Assembly: GCA_017654935.2 (NCBI GenBank)
Contig: CM065699.1
Coordinates: forward strand, 45,665,948 to 45,729,947
Reading direction: 5' to 3'
DNA length: 64,000 nucleotides
Source: Phymorhynchus buccinoides
Lineage: Eukaryota; Mollusca; Gastropoda; Neogastropoda; Raphitomidae
Under the pieces are notes generated by a model, which ran no database searches, was not told the DNA's origin, and saw nothing but the letters and a program-made list of their open reading frames with translations. Of the stretch, positions 47,585 to 60,332 are shown piece by piece. Numbering within the stretch: the first letter of the stretch is position 1; every line of letters begins with the position of its first letter. The position numbers and the translations under genes were made by a program.

Positions 47585-50500
47585 CTGTAATGAGGGAATG
47601 ATGAGATGAAACGTGACAGACGGAATCACAACTCGGCATAGTAAGTCCGTCTTCCATGTCCAATATACAACATAATGTTCAAATGCTATCGTGTTAACAC
47701 AGTCAGCGACATAGTCATTCAGGAACAGACAGACAGCAGTGAAAACAATAACCAGCTTTCGCTTCGCATCTGGTTAAAAATCAGAAGACAGATACACTGT
47801 GGAAACAGACTCCAGAATGGGACGCACAAATATCTTGTAAACTCTTTCCCTGATGGTCTGGGAACTGATCTTTAGGTTTCTTCGCAAAACCCGAGAGTCT
47901 TATTGGCCTTTGAGCAGATGTTCTGGATGTGCCTTTTCCAGCTCACGTGTTTACAGATGGTAGCTCCTAGGTAACCCCCCCCCCCCCCCTTCCCCTCTGC
48001 TATCTGGCAGTCATGGTCAGAAACAACTGACTGGCATACATATCTTCCATGTTCAATATACGTATAATCTAACGTTCCAAACACTTTCAGCAAAAACAAG
48101 CCAATGCTTAGACCTTGCCCATAAACGTTTTGAAATATTTTTTGTCGACTTCCCTTTATACACAATGTAGCCAAGTGGCAACATGGCTGACTAAAAAGAA
48201 GAGTCTGTGACTGTCTGATTGTATTAAGTTTGAAGTAATTTAATTGAGGTTTAATTGTACGGTTTTAAGACTGACATTAACAGACAAAGACAGTTAAAAC
48301 TATTGAGCAAAACAAAGAAAGCAAAACTGATTCTCACCCAATGTGGACACCATAAGTGCCCATTTCGCTGACGGTGTCAGACAGCTGCAGAGGTAGACCT
48401 ACCCCCGCCTTGACCAGGTAGTTCTTCTCCGGCAAGGGAAAGATCCTCTCCATCAGAATGTACGCCTCCCGCTCCTCCGTGTGGCCGATGGTCTCCAGCT
48501 TGGCTTTCAGTTCTGCCCCGTACAGATTGTTGCCTGTCAGAGGGACATAAAAATCACATAGTTTCAGTAAGTAAAACACAAAGATTTCTGATTCTAAAAC
48601 ACAAAATATTTCTAAATCTAAAACACAAATTTTTTTAACTGATGAGAAAATGTAAACGACAGCTTATTGAAAGCACTGTACACAAGAAACAGAAACAGTT
48701 GTGCTTTTGGGGTACTGAATATGGGCAAGTGTTTTAATGGATTCTTCAATAATTCAGGATATTTTATATGACCATTCTAGATAGTAATTGCCTTCAAATG
48801 TTTGTGACGGTAAAGAAAACAAATAATAAAACAACATTTACATGCTTATTTACATTTACATTTGGCAACGCCAATATATTTTCCATTAAGAGAAGATCAA
48901 TTATTAACGAAAAACAACAGAAGACATGGTCGAATGAAAAAAAACACCCAGCCTATTAACCGTTTTTCAGTCATTAATGTATTTTCCCTACAAATACGCC
49001 AATACAGCTTGATATTTACAGTCACATAATATTCACTTTGTTTTTTATTATGATAAGGCTACCGTATTCAGTTTTCCATTTCCAGGACATGTTAAATCTT
49101 CAATTTAATCATATAATCATCATATACCTTTAATATTTGTATTTGATTACATTGTTTGCCTCTTTCCAAAAGTAGCTCTTTTTTCTCAGTTTTTGCTTTA
49201 ATAAGTATGTATTTAGCTTCTATCCATTGTGTAGAATGAGATGCAGCCTACTGCTTGAACCAAATGTATGTGTTGAGTACCTTTATAAGCCTTGGCTTGT
49301 ACTCTTGTCTTAATTTATGTTGCTGCAATGTGTGCATCAATAACACATTTGTGTAAACCAATTTAATCATCAATATTTTAATGGGTGCAAAGTTAGCATT
49401 AATAAAAAGAAGTAAAGCTAGAAACTGCCAAAATTTCTAAACGGCAGAAAGAATGCAGAGTGCAAATTGCAATCCATCACTTTACTAACCTCCTCCTTCT
49501 TTTTGAGGTTTGAGAACAAACTTCTGTGGGGAATGTAGTGCCATCCTCACTGCTTCATCCCCCTCAGGCCCCTGGATTACAGACATGATGACATCAGCAC
49601 CATTTGTTCAGAAGTTCACACAATATGCATGTATCACCACATTCTCGTGTATTTCTTTACAACCTGTTCACTTTCTATTTTGACTCCGTCTACTTTTAAA
49701 CACTATTCTCGAGCATTTCAAAACAAAACTTTCAAATTTGCCTCTGTCAACTTTTTAATACTCATATTCATTACAACCTGTTAACTTCGTCCTTTTTATA
49801 AAATAATAATTCTCGTATATTTCACCACAACCTGTTAGCCCTCAAGTTTTCCTCTGTCTACTGGAGTTTCACTACAACCTTTAGCCCTCAAGTTTTCCTC
49901 TGTCTACTGGAGTTTCACCACAACCTGTTAGCCCTCAAGTTTTCCTCTGTCTACTGGAGTTTCACCACAACCTGTTAGCCCTCAAGTTTTCCTCTGTCTA
50001 CTGGAGTTTCACTACAACCTTTAGCCCTCAAGTTTTCCTCTGTCTACTGGAGTTTCACCACAACCTGTTAGCCCTCAAGTTTTCCTCTGTCTACTGGAGT
50101 TTCACCACAACCTGTTAGCCCTCAAGTTTTCCTCTGTCTACTGGAGTTTCACTACAACCTTTAGCCCTCAAGTTTTCCTCTGTCTACTGGAGTTTCACCA
50201 CAACCTGTTAGCCCTCAAGTTTTCCTCTGTCTACTGGAGTTTCACTACAACCTTTAGCCCTCAAGTTTTCCTCTGTCTACTGGAGTTTCACCACAACCTG
50301 TTAGCCCTCAAGTTTTCCTCTGTCTACTGGAGTTTCACTACAACCTTTAGCCCTCAAGTTTTCCTCTGTCTACTGGAGTTTCACTACAACCTTTAGCCCT
50401 CAAGTTTTCCTCTGTCTACTGGAGTTTCACCACAACCTGTTAGCCCTCAAGTTTTCCTCTGTCTACTGGAGTTTCACCACAACCTGTTAGCCCTCAAGTT

Positions 50501-53500
50501 TTCCTCTGTCTACTGGAGTTTCACTACAACCTTTAGCCCTCAAGTTTTCCTCTGTCTACTGGAGTTTCACTACAACCTTTAGCCCTCAAGTTTTCCTCTG
50601 TCTACTGGAGTTTCACCACAACCTGTTAGCCCTCAAGTTTTCCTCTGTCTACTGGAGTTTCACTACAACCTTTAGCCCTCAAGTTTTCCTCTGTCTACTG
50701 GAGTTTCACTACAACCTTTTAATCCTCAATATTTCCTCCGTCTACTTTTAAACATTGATGGAAGCTTCTAGCATCATATATCACATTTTAAGTGAGCTTC
50801 GTAAAAAACATAATACTCTGTTTTAGCCCTTCATACTCACTGTTACTTTTACTTCCCTGCCCCTTGCCTGAGCACATCTTGATTGGAGTGTGCAGAAATA
50901 TGAATCGAACTTTGTGCAGAAAGGAGGAAAGAGTGGAGCATTTCTTCCTCAACATACTTACCACCATCTTCCTTTGTGGATACAAAATGAAATGTCCTGG
51001 GCAATATCAGTAACAACAATGATGATGTTATCAATGTTAATTTTTCTCATCTTTTTGCCTGTCCACACTCTGAAGTGTGATCCTTTACTTGTAAGTTGGT
51101 CACCCCCAAGGAAAGAAGAAGAAGAAGAATTTTGGTCGTAAATAATTTTGCTGGAGGGAGTTAATTAAGAGAGAGTTTCTTCCCTTTATTCATTTCACCC
51201 CAAGAAGAAGAATAGTTTGTGGTGGCGTGCATTGACACTTGACAGCTAGCCTGATGCCTCGAGCACTCACAGCTGCTAAGTCAATGTAAGCGCAGAGTTG
51301 AGATGTGGAGAGAACTGTTTGCAGAAAAAGGGGGAAAAGCTCTTTGAAAAAAAAGGACTGAAAACAATGTTAGAGATTCTCTCTATGATTTTCATTTTGT
51401 GATCCCAGCCTCCATTAAGCCTTGCACAGTTAGCTGGACATTAACAGCATTTCAACTGAGCAACCGCTTGGTGATTCTATAGCTGGAGGCTTCAAGTTCC
51501 AGACCACCATTCCACCGACCTGCTCCAGGCCAGGTGAAGGGTATTCTATAGCTCGAGGCTTCAAGTTCCAGACCACCATTCCACTGACCTGCTCCAGGCC
51601 GTACTGCCAGGTGAAGGGTATTCTATAGCTGGAGGCTTCAAGTTCCAGACCACCATTCCACCAACCTGCTCCAGGCCAGGTGAAGGGTATTCTATAGCTA
51701 GAGGCTTCAAGTTCCAGAACACCATTCCACAGACCTGCTCCAGGCCGTACTGCCCGGCGAAGGTGTCCCTGATCCTGCTGACGGCGGCTGGGTCCTGGAT
51801 GAACCGCTCCACAGCCCCAGGCCTGGCCAGCTCCTGCTGGACTTTCTTGCAGCCGCTGAGCTGCGAGCGCACCGTGGGACACTTGATGGCTGCTGACCGC
51901 TCCATCAACAGCCGGGCTGACCACTCCTGGGCAATGAAAGGAGAAATGATATGAGAATTAAAGTGGTCACAATATGTCCAAAACAGAACAAGAAATTGAA
52001 TAAAGTTGGAGAAAAAAGAGATCTGATAATAATATTAAAAATTATATGAAATGATAGAACAGTGATTTTACTAAAGAAAGAGCCCGCTAAGATCCTTCAC
52101 TTAATTAGGGCGAGAAATCAATGTAGTCACAGCTCCACGCCACGTTCATGTCAACGTTCCTTTGTGGACATGAAGCAGGATGGGCATGACCTGGGCATGA
52201 CCAGTGTGGAAAAGGCACGGATGACCCAGGCGATAGCGAGACGAGTTCTTAACATCCTCCCTTGCAGACCAGACATGTCAGGCCGGGGAGCCGTAAAATG
52301 CCCCTAGGAGAAGAACAACTCTGATTCTAAACTATCAATCCGACCAGAAACTCAAATAACACACAGGAGGACAGCCAGGTTCAAACCACACTATGTCTGG
52401 AGTGGGATCGCCTGTTAAAAAGAGAGTTCATGAGCTCCTCCGAAATTCAGAATGTGTCGGCTGCGGACAGCGAGGAGACCAGAGAAGTGATGGGCGGACA
52501 CATCACCTGCCCACCAAGGCCATGGACAGGAACAACAAGCCACTGACTTGTTTGGAGGAGTCACATCACCAAGGCCATGGACAGGAACAACAAGCCACTG
52601 ACTTGTTTGGAGGAGTCACATCACCAAGGCCATGGACAGGAAAAACAAGCCACTGACTTGTTAGAAGGATCGAATCACATCACAAAGCTACCTTACAACG
52701 AGGCAGAGACAGAAAGAAACGTTTAAATTCAAAGAGAATTCATAACTCAGCCCACCCTACCCCCACCCCTTTCCACTGCTATTTGTTTTCAACTGCTGGT
52801 GTCTCTTGTAGCGTCGGATCTTTCATGGTATTGCACAATCTCCAGGAATCCACTCAGTGTCTTCTCCCCATGGGGATACCGGGGGGGACAGGGGGGGGGG
52901 GGTGGGGTCTTTTCATACAAATAGTTCCCCCACCTTCTGGAAGTTCTGTGCTTGTAACTTCCATTAATATTTGACTCTCTTTGACTCTGCCTTTTCCCTT
53001 TGCTTTCTGTCAACTACTATCTGTCTGCCTTTAAAAAATATTCTCAATTTTCTCCTTTGAGCTCCTCCGAAATCGGAATGTGTTGGCTGCATGCAGCGGG
53101 GAGACCAGTCAAAACTGAAAACCGGACACATACGTACTTTACCCATTATGGCCATATGGCCTAGGAACGCAGAAGAAGAAGAAGACTCACTGTCTTTACA
53201 TTAAAAATGTCCCATATGTAAGTTTATGTGTTCCAGTTCGGATGACGTTAAACACAGATTCCATCTCTTAATTAATCAGGACCACAGAAGCCTTGAACAT
53301 ACGTAACGCCCAGTTTTCTAACAAGGTGCCTCAATTGAAACTTCTTTTCTTCATATCAGTTCGTGTCTGACCTATGCGGAAAAGACTTCAGTACTCGCTA
53401 CCCGCAAAAACAATTGGCTATCAGTATTACTACTTGCCTTATCCGATGGATAATGGTGTTCCGCGTAGCCAGTTCTCAGGTAGACCACTGCCACCTCCAG

Positions 53501-56500
53501 GTCGTCCCTGAAATGAGTGCATCATATGAGTAGGATCAGGCACATATTCCACAAACAACACCTGTTCTCAGGTAGACCACTGCCACCTCCAGGTCGTCCC
53601 TGAAGTGAGTGCATCATATGAGTAGGATCAGGCACACAGTCCACAAACAACACCTGTTCTCAGGTAGACCACTGCCACCTCCAGGTCGTCCCTGAAATGA
53701 GTGCATCATATGAGTAGGATCAGGCACATATTCCACAAACAACACCTGTTCTCAGGTAGACCACTGCCACCTCCAGGTCGTCCCTGAAATGAGTGCATCA
53801 TATGAGTAGGATCAGGCACACAGTCCACAAACAACACCTGTTCTCAGGTAGACCACTGCCACCTCCAGGTCGTCCCTGAAGTGAGTGCATCATATGAGTA
53901 GGATCAGGCACATATTCCACAAACAACACCTGTTCTCAGGTAGACCACTGCCACCTCCAGGTCGTCCCTGAAATGAGTGCATCATATGAGTAGGATCAGG
54001 CACACAGTCCACAAACAACACCTGTTCTCAGGTAGACCACTGCCACCTCCAGGTCGTCCCTGAAATGAGTGCATCATATGAGTAGGATCAGGCACATATT
54101 CCACAAACAACACCTGTTCTCAGGTAGACCACTGCCACCTCCAGGTCGTCCCTGAAGTGAGTGCATCATATGAGTAGGATCAGGCACATATTCCACAAAC
54201 ACCTGTTCTAAAGAAACAGCCAAATAAGTCTCACAACATGTTGGCTTAGTTGAGGACAATAAAAACCGTACTATATTGAAAGTAATTACACGAATGCTAT
54301 GAATCTTGAGATTAGAGTACACAGAACTTGAAATGATTTGGATGAGCCGTCAGTATTTTATGTGCATATAAAAAAGTGTCCCTTAAATCAAGTTGACTTT
54401 TGTATTTTACTCATTTAACGGGACTTTCTTGGTATTGCAGTACCTCCAAGATCGACCCACTATCCCTACATTTACAAATGTCCCATATGTACCTGTTATA
54501 GGTGGGAAGACGTTAAACACATCTTCTCTTTCTGTCTGATTCTGTTCTGTTCAGCCTAGTTATAAAATTTCCGGATTTCTAGACATATTCGATTTTAACA
54601 CAGTGTCAGTATTACCTAACAATCATCAGTCACTGCATCCTAGTGATATCTTCTTTGTTCATTTGTTAAGTTATTGCTATTGTTGTTAAGCTGGTATTTA
54701 TTTACAGTGTCCGTGCTATTCAGTAAAAGCCATTGCTATCGAGATGAACGATACACACAAATCATCATCGTGTTGCCTACCTAAGTACTGGCTGGATTTT
54801 GACAAAATATGACTTTCTTGAATTGTGCAAAACCACCTAGTGTCTAATATTGCTGAATGTCTATATTTCACTCACAGAAAACCGTTTTAAATTATTTGAT
54901 ACAGTTTCTGAGATATTTCAGTTCAAAGTAGGGTACCCAGGTCCAAAATCCCACTTCCTATCCAAAATCACGATTTTGGAGCATTTTTAGTTTGAAGGTA
55001 AATAATAAGCCACAGGAAGCCAAAGCGAAAATAATAAGGGCCCAGTCTCCCTCAGTCAATGTGCACTTCCGGTTTGGCGAATTATTCGAAAAATATTGAG
55101 TTGAGTGGTAGGTAGGTAGGTGGTGTAGGGCTATGCATAGGCCTCTCGGCCCTTATTACGCCCCTTCTCAATGAATTTGACTTGACACATTATTTAGTGG
55201 TTTGTGTCTCTTAAATCAAAAACTAATTTAAAAAAAAGATAAATCTTTAAGAGAATGGCTTTTTTTTAAATTAAATTTTTATTTTTTTTATTCATCGAAA
55301 CATTTAAATTTTGTTTTCAAATTTGTGTTTTCGTCCAAAAGATTTTTGAATTCATCAATGCTAGGTGCATTCTTTATGTTAATTAGTAGATCATTCCACA
55401 TTGTCATATGAACAACAAGGTTAGTAAAAAAAAGTTTTTGCGGGTGTTAGTATTAGATCTGTTAAGAAACAATTTACCATCACTATTTCTTGTTTTGTCT
55501 ACTGTACATTTTATGAAAAAGTCATTGTAATTTATATCATCAAGATTATGTACAATTTTATAGGTTTGAATAAGGTCCCCTCTAAGCCTTCTTCCTTTTA
55601 AATATGGTAACTAGAACATTTAAACGTTCCTCGTAAGACATTTTTACATGCTTTAACTAATTTTGTGGCTCTTCTCTGAACTTTTTCAATTACTATTGAT
55701 TGTCTTTTTAGGTTAGGATGCCATATACAGTTGCCATATTCTATGCGAGGTCGAACCATAGCCTTGTATAATTTAACAAATATATCTTTATGAAAATAGT
55801 CAAATGATCTTTTGATTAATCCCATTACTTGGTTAGCTTTACTGGTTAAGTTACCTTCTGTATATGTGTATCAAATTTCAAAGCTGGATCAAAAGTTATT
55901 CCCAAGTCTTTCTCGTTTTCACATATATTAATTTTACTTGTTGTGCAGTTCAGCTTCATGTAATGATCATGTTTAGGGTTTTTCCTTCCAATGTACATTA
56001 CCTTGCATTTTTGGACATTAAAATATAAGTTCCAATTATCTGACAATGCTTGTAGAGAGTGTAAATCTGACTGTAGTATTTCTTTATTACCATATGTATT
56101 ATATAGCTTTGTGTCATCGGCAAAGATCTTACATTCACTATTTACTTCATCGGGCAAGTCATTTATGAATATGGTGAATAGGACTGGGCCTAAAATACTG
56201 CCTTGGGGAATACCACTGATTACTTCTGCTTGTTCCGAGTATGATTTACTTACTCTTACTTTCTGTTTTCTATTAGTTAAAAAGCTTCTAATCCATTGTA
56301 AAAGTCTACCATCAATTCCATATGCTGACAATTTAAGTAATAATCTTTCGTGTGGCACGGAATCAAACACATTTAAAAAATCAAGATACACTATAGTCTC
56401 TCCTATATCAAGCAATTTTGTAAAATTTTGAAGTAATTGCGCAACACACGACCTTCTGCGCCTAAAACCATGTTGGCAATCTGAATATAGTTTGTTTTCT

Positions 56501-59500
56501 TTAAAATAAAGAACAACTTTATCCCTTATAATTGATTCAAGTATCTTACAAGTTATACATGTTAAGCTTACTGGTCTATAATTGCCAGGATCTGTTCTAG
56601 GATAAGTGGAAAATATTTCAATTATTGTGGTGTTATTTGTGAAGTGACGAGGCAGTATGCCTTCAGATACAAAGAAACCTAGCAAAAGGCCCAAGAAACG
56701 TACTTTTCACGGGAATCAGCACAGCAAAAGACACAGGATTGAGTCAGAAAGTGCCTCTAACAAAACCGCGTGTGAAAGTGAAAGCAGTTCACAGTTGGAA
56801 GCTGCTGACGATCATGAGGAGTCGACCCCACCTGTGACTGCCACGCCCACTCGTACAGAGGTGAAATTGGGTGATTTGTATTCAATCAGTGATTCTGACA
56901 GTGAAAGTGAAATAAAACAGTACAGGAGAATGCTGAGGATGAGACGACTAGGAAGGGAAGAAGAACTTGTGGAGCTGGAGGGCAGGCGCATACTGGTCTC
57001 ATGTTCAGATGTGTGTCAAGTGTCAGTTTTTGTGTCAGAAATCCGCATGGTGCGCATGCTTGTAACACCATATCTCTTTTATATTTTAAGCTAGAGCTCT
57101 GAAATTTGGTGCACTAATAACTTAGACTCACAGCTGTATTTTGTTCCTCTACAGTTGAAATCTAAAAGTAGAAAATAATTTTCTCAAGGATCAGTTCAAA
57201 TAATTTATAAAAGAAAAATCCTGTTAGGCCCCCATTTTCTAAACAAATAGAAGTTTTGATTTGCCAGAGGAACAAAATTCAGATAATAACCTTATAATCA
57301 TATTTAGAAAGTATAAGATGGTTGAAGTAGCTGTGTGTGCAAATATCATGTTACAAGTGTGACAGCGTACAAACCGTCTGTTGTAATATTATTTTTAATT
57401 CATTTTTTTACAAGGTAAATGTGCACTCTGTCCCTAAAAGTAGATGCATAGTGCAAAAATATAAACCAAAAGCTACTTCCTGGTCAAATGTGATATCAAT
57501 CAGACAATATTTACTATTTTTATCAAAATGTACAAAATTGTACTACCCCGTCCGTCAGCCATGCACAAAAAAGAATAATTATTTTAAAAAACCCAGCAAC
57601 AACAACAAAGTAACAGAAACAGATCACCATGAATCAACATAATAAGATTTGCAGAGTGTCTACACAGGTGGATTTAACACGCACGCAACAGACAAAGCAC
57701 AGAGTGGTGGACAGACAGACAGACAGACAAACTGGCAAGCAGACGGGAGTCAAATAAAGAAATTAGGATATCAAACACTGTGTCAGACTAACAAGGAAAA
57801 AAACCTTTCTTATCTTAATATATAAGAAAGAAAGCATCTGACAAGAACATCGAGAAGACAGTGACAGTGAGAGACAGACAGACAGAAGGAGTCGAATAAA
57901 GAACTAAGGACAGAAAAAAGGTGTTAAACTTACAAAAGAAGTTTCTTATCTTCAGAAAGACGGCCTCTGTCGTGGACCTCCAGAAAGGTTGCCCTGACGA
58001 CGTCCACCTTCTTGCTCAGATGGTTGATGTGGAATTCCAGCCATCGCTGGTCGAAGATATAAGGGTCTGCCTCAGAGACCAGGACAAGAATGACAGCACT
58101 GAAACAAAAATGAACGATTGTTCTCCCTTCAGTCACATTTGACTATTCTGTCACTGTAGAAAGCGGGGATCTGCGGAAGAGCGCCCTTCGGGGGAAAGAA
58201 ACAACAATAGCAAACAACTACATTGGTGGATACTTGCTTCGCGAGCACCGACACGAAGGTGTCTTGGCCTGCCTGAGGTAGACCGTTCCAGTCCAGGATG
58301 GTGCGAAGCTGGCTTGTCTGTGTGAGTTACGACAGCGGATGTGAGAGAGCTGCCTTTGATGGGAGCGTCGCTGATATGCTGGTGGTAAGCTGAGCTTTCG
58401 TTTTAGGCCATCCGTGTCTGGCTGTTGGGAGGTCCTGGGTTCCAGTCCCATCTCTTGTGGGATTTTTCGGGCCCAGACAGGCTCGTACTCGGAGTGAGTT
58501 TGCTATGGACACAACTGGAAGACACAGTCCATGCCCGTCCACTTTAGAGATGTGTTAGAGAATGTTTTACTCTAATTTTTCCACCAGTGTTGCTGTAATG
58601 TTCTGAGGTGGTCGCCTCTTGACGGCCTTACATCGTTTTATCCAGCCCCAGAGCCGGTGCATTGTCACACACACAAGCGTGCGCGCGCACGCGCACACAC
58701 ACGCGCACACACACGCGCACACACACAGTCTCTACTCACTGAGCATTATTGTAGAGTTCCCAGGCTTTCACCAGCCCTTTAGCCAGTCCCACAACTGGTG
58801 CATTGTCAGGCATCTGAAACACAGCGACAACAACACTGGCATACACACTACACAGTGACAACAACACTGGCATACACACTACACAGCGACAACAACACTG
58901 GCATACACACTACACAGTGACAACAACAACTGGCATACACACTACACAGTGACAACAACACTGGCATACACACTACACAGTGACAACAACAACTGGCATA
59001 CACACTACACAGTGACAACAACACTGGCATACACACTACACAGCGACAACAACACTGGCATACACACTACACAGTGACAACAACACTGGCATACACACTA
59101 CACAGTGACAACAACACTGGCATACACACTACACAGTGACAACAACACTGGCATACACACTACACAGAGACAACAACACTGGCATACACACTACACAGTG
59201 ACAACAACACTGGCATACACACTACACAGTGACAACAACACTGGCATACACACTACACAGTGACAACAACAACTGGCATACACACTACACAGTGACAACA
59301 ACAACTGGACATACACACTACACAGTGACAACAACACTGGCATACACACTACACAGTGACAACAACACTAGCATACACACTACACAGTGACAACAACACT
59401 GGCATACACACTACACAGTGACAACAACACTGGCATACACACTACACAGTGACAACAACACTGGCATACACACTACACAGTGACAACAACACTGGCATAC

Positions 59501-60266
59501 ACACTACACAGTGACAACAACACTGGCATTCACACTACACAGTGACAACAACACTGGCATGCACACTACACAGTGACAACAACACTGGCATACACACTAC
59601 ACAGCGACAACAACACTGACATACACACTACACAGTGACAACAACAACTGGCATACACACTACACAGTGACAACAACACAGACATACACACTACACAGTG
59701 ACAACAACACTGGCATACACACTACACAGTGACAACAACACAGACATACACACTACACAGTGACAACAACACTGGCATACACACTACACAGTGACAACAA
59801 CACAGACATACACACTACACAGTGACAACAACAACTGGCATACACACTACACAGCGACAACAACACTGGCATACACACTACACAGTGACAACAACACAGA
59901 CATACACAGCACACAGTGACAACAACACAGACATACACACTACACAGTGACAACAACACAGACATACACAGCACACAGTGACAACAACACAGACATACAC
60001 AGCACACAGTGACAACCAGTTGCTGCAACGCCACAAGAGATCTTTTCAACGTCGTTGAACAACATGAACCTCACCTCTTCTGGTGTGTACTGTTTTTTGG
60101 CCAGGTCCAGTGTGTACCTGGTAAGAAAAAAACACAATAATAATAATATTACATCAGTGACATGTCATAAGCTAAAACCTCAAACCCCACCCCATGTAGG
60201 AAGCCACACTAATGTCTTTTTTTCTAAAATGTGAACGCGTGCACACGCACGCACACGCACGCACGC

Positions 60267-60332
<66 letters not shown>

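Larger units (their letters stand above)
54785..57558. mobile_element. 2.8-kb composite insertion (B only)
   Basis: Copy A is continuous at the same place (near 19825). The insert begins after CCTACCTAAG and ends before CACAAAAAAGAATAAT. It consists of unknown flanks (54785-55260, 56670-57558) around a LINE fragment. No clear terminal repeat was found, so the outer element's class is open. Confidence 0.75.
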
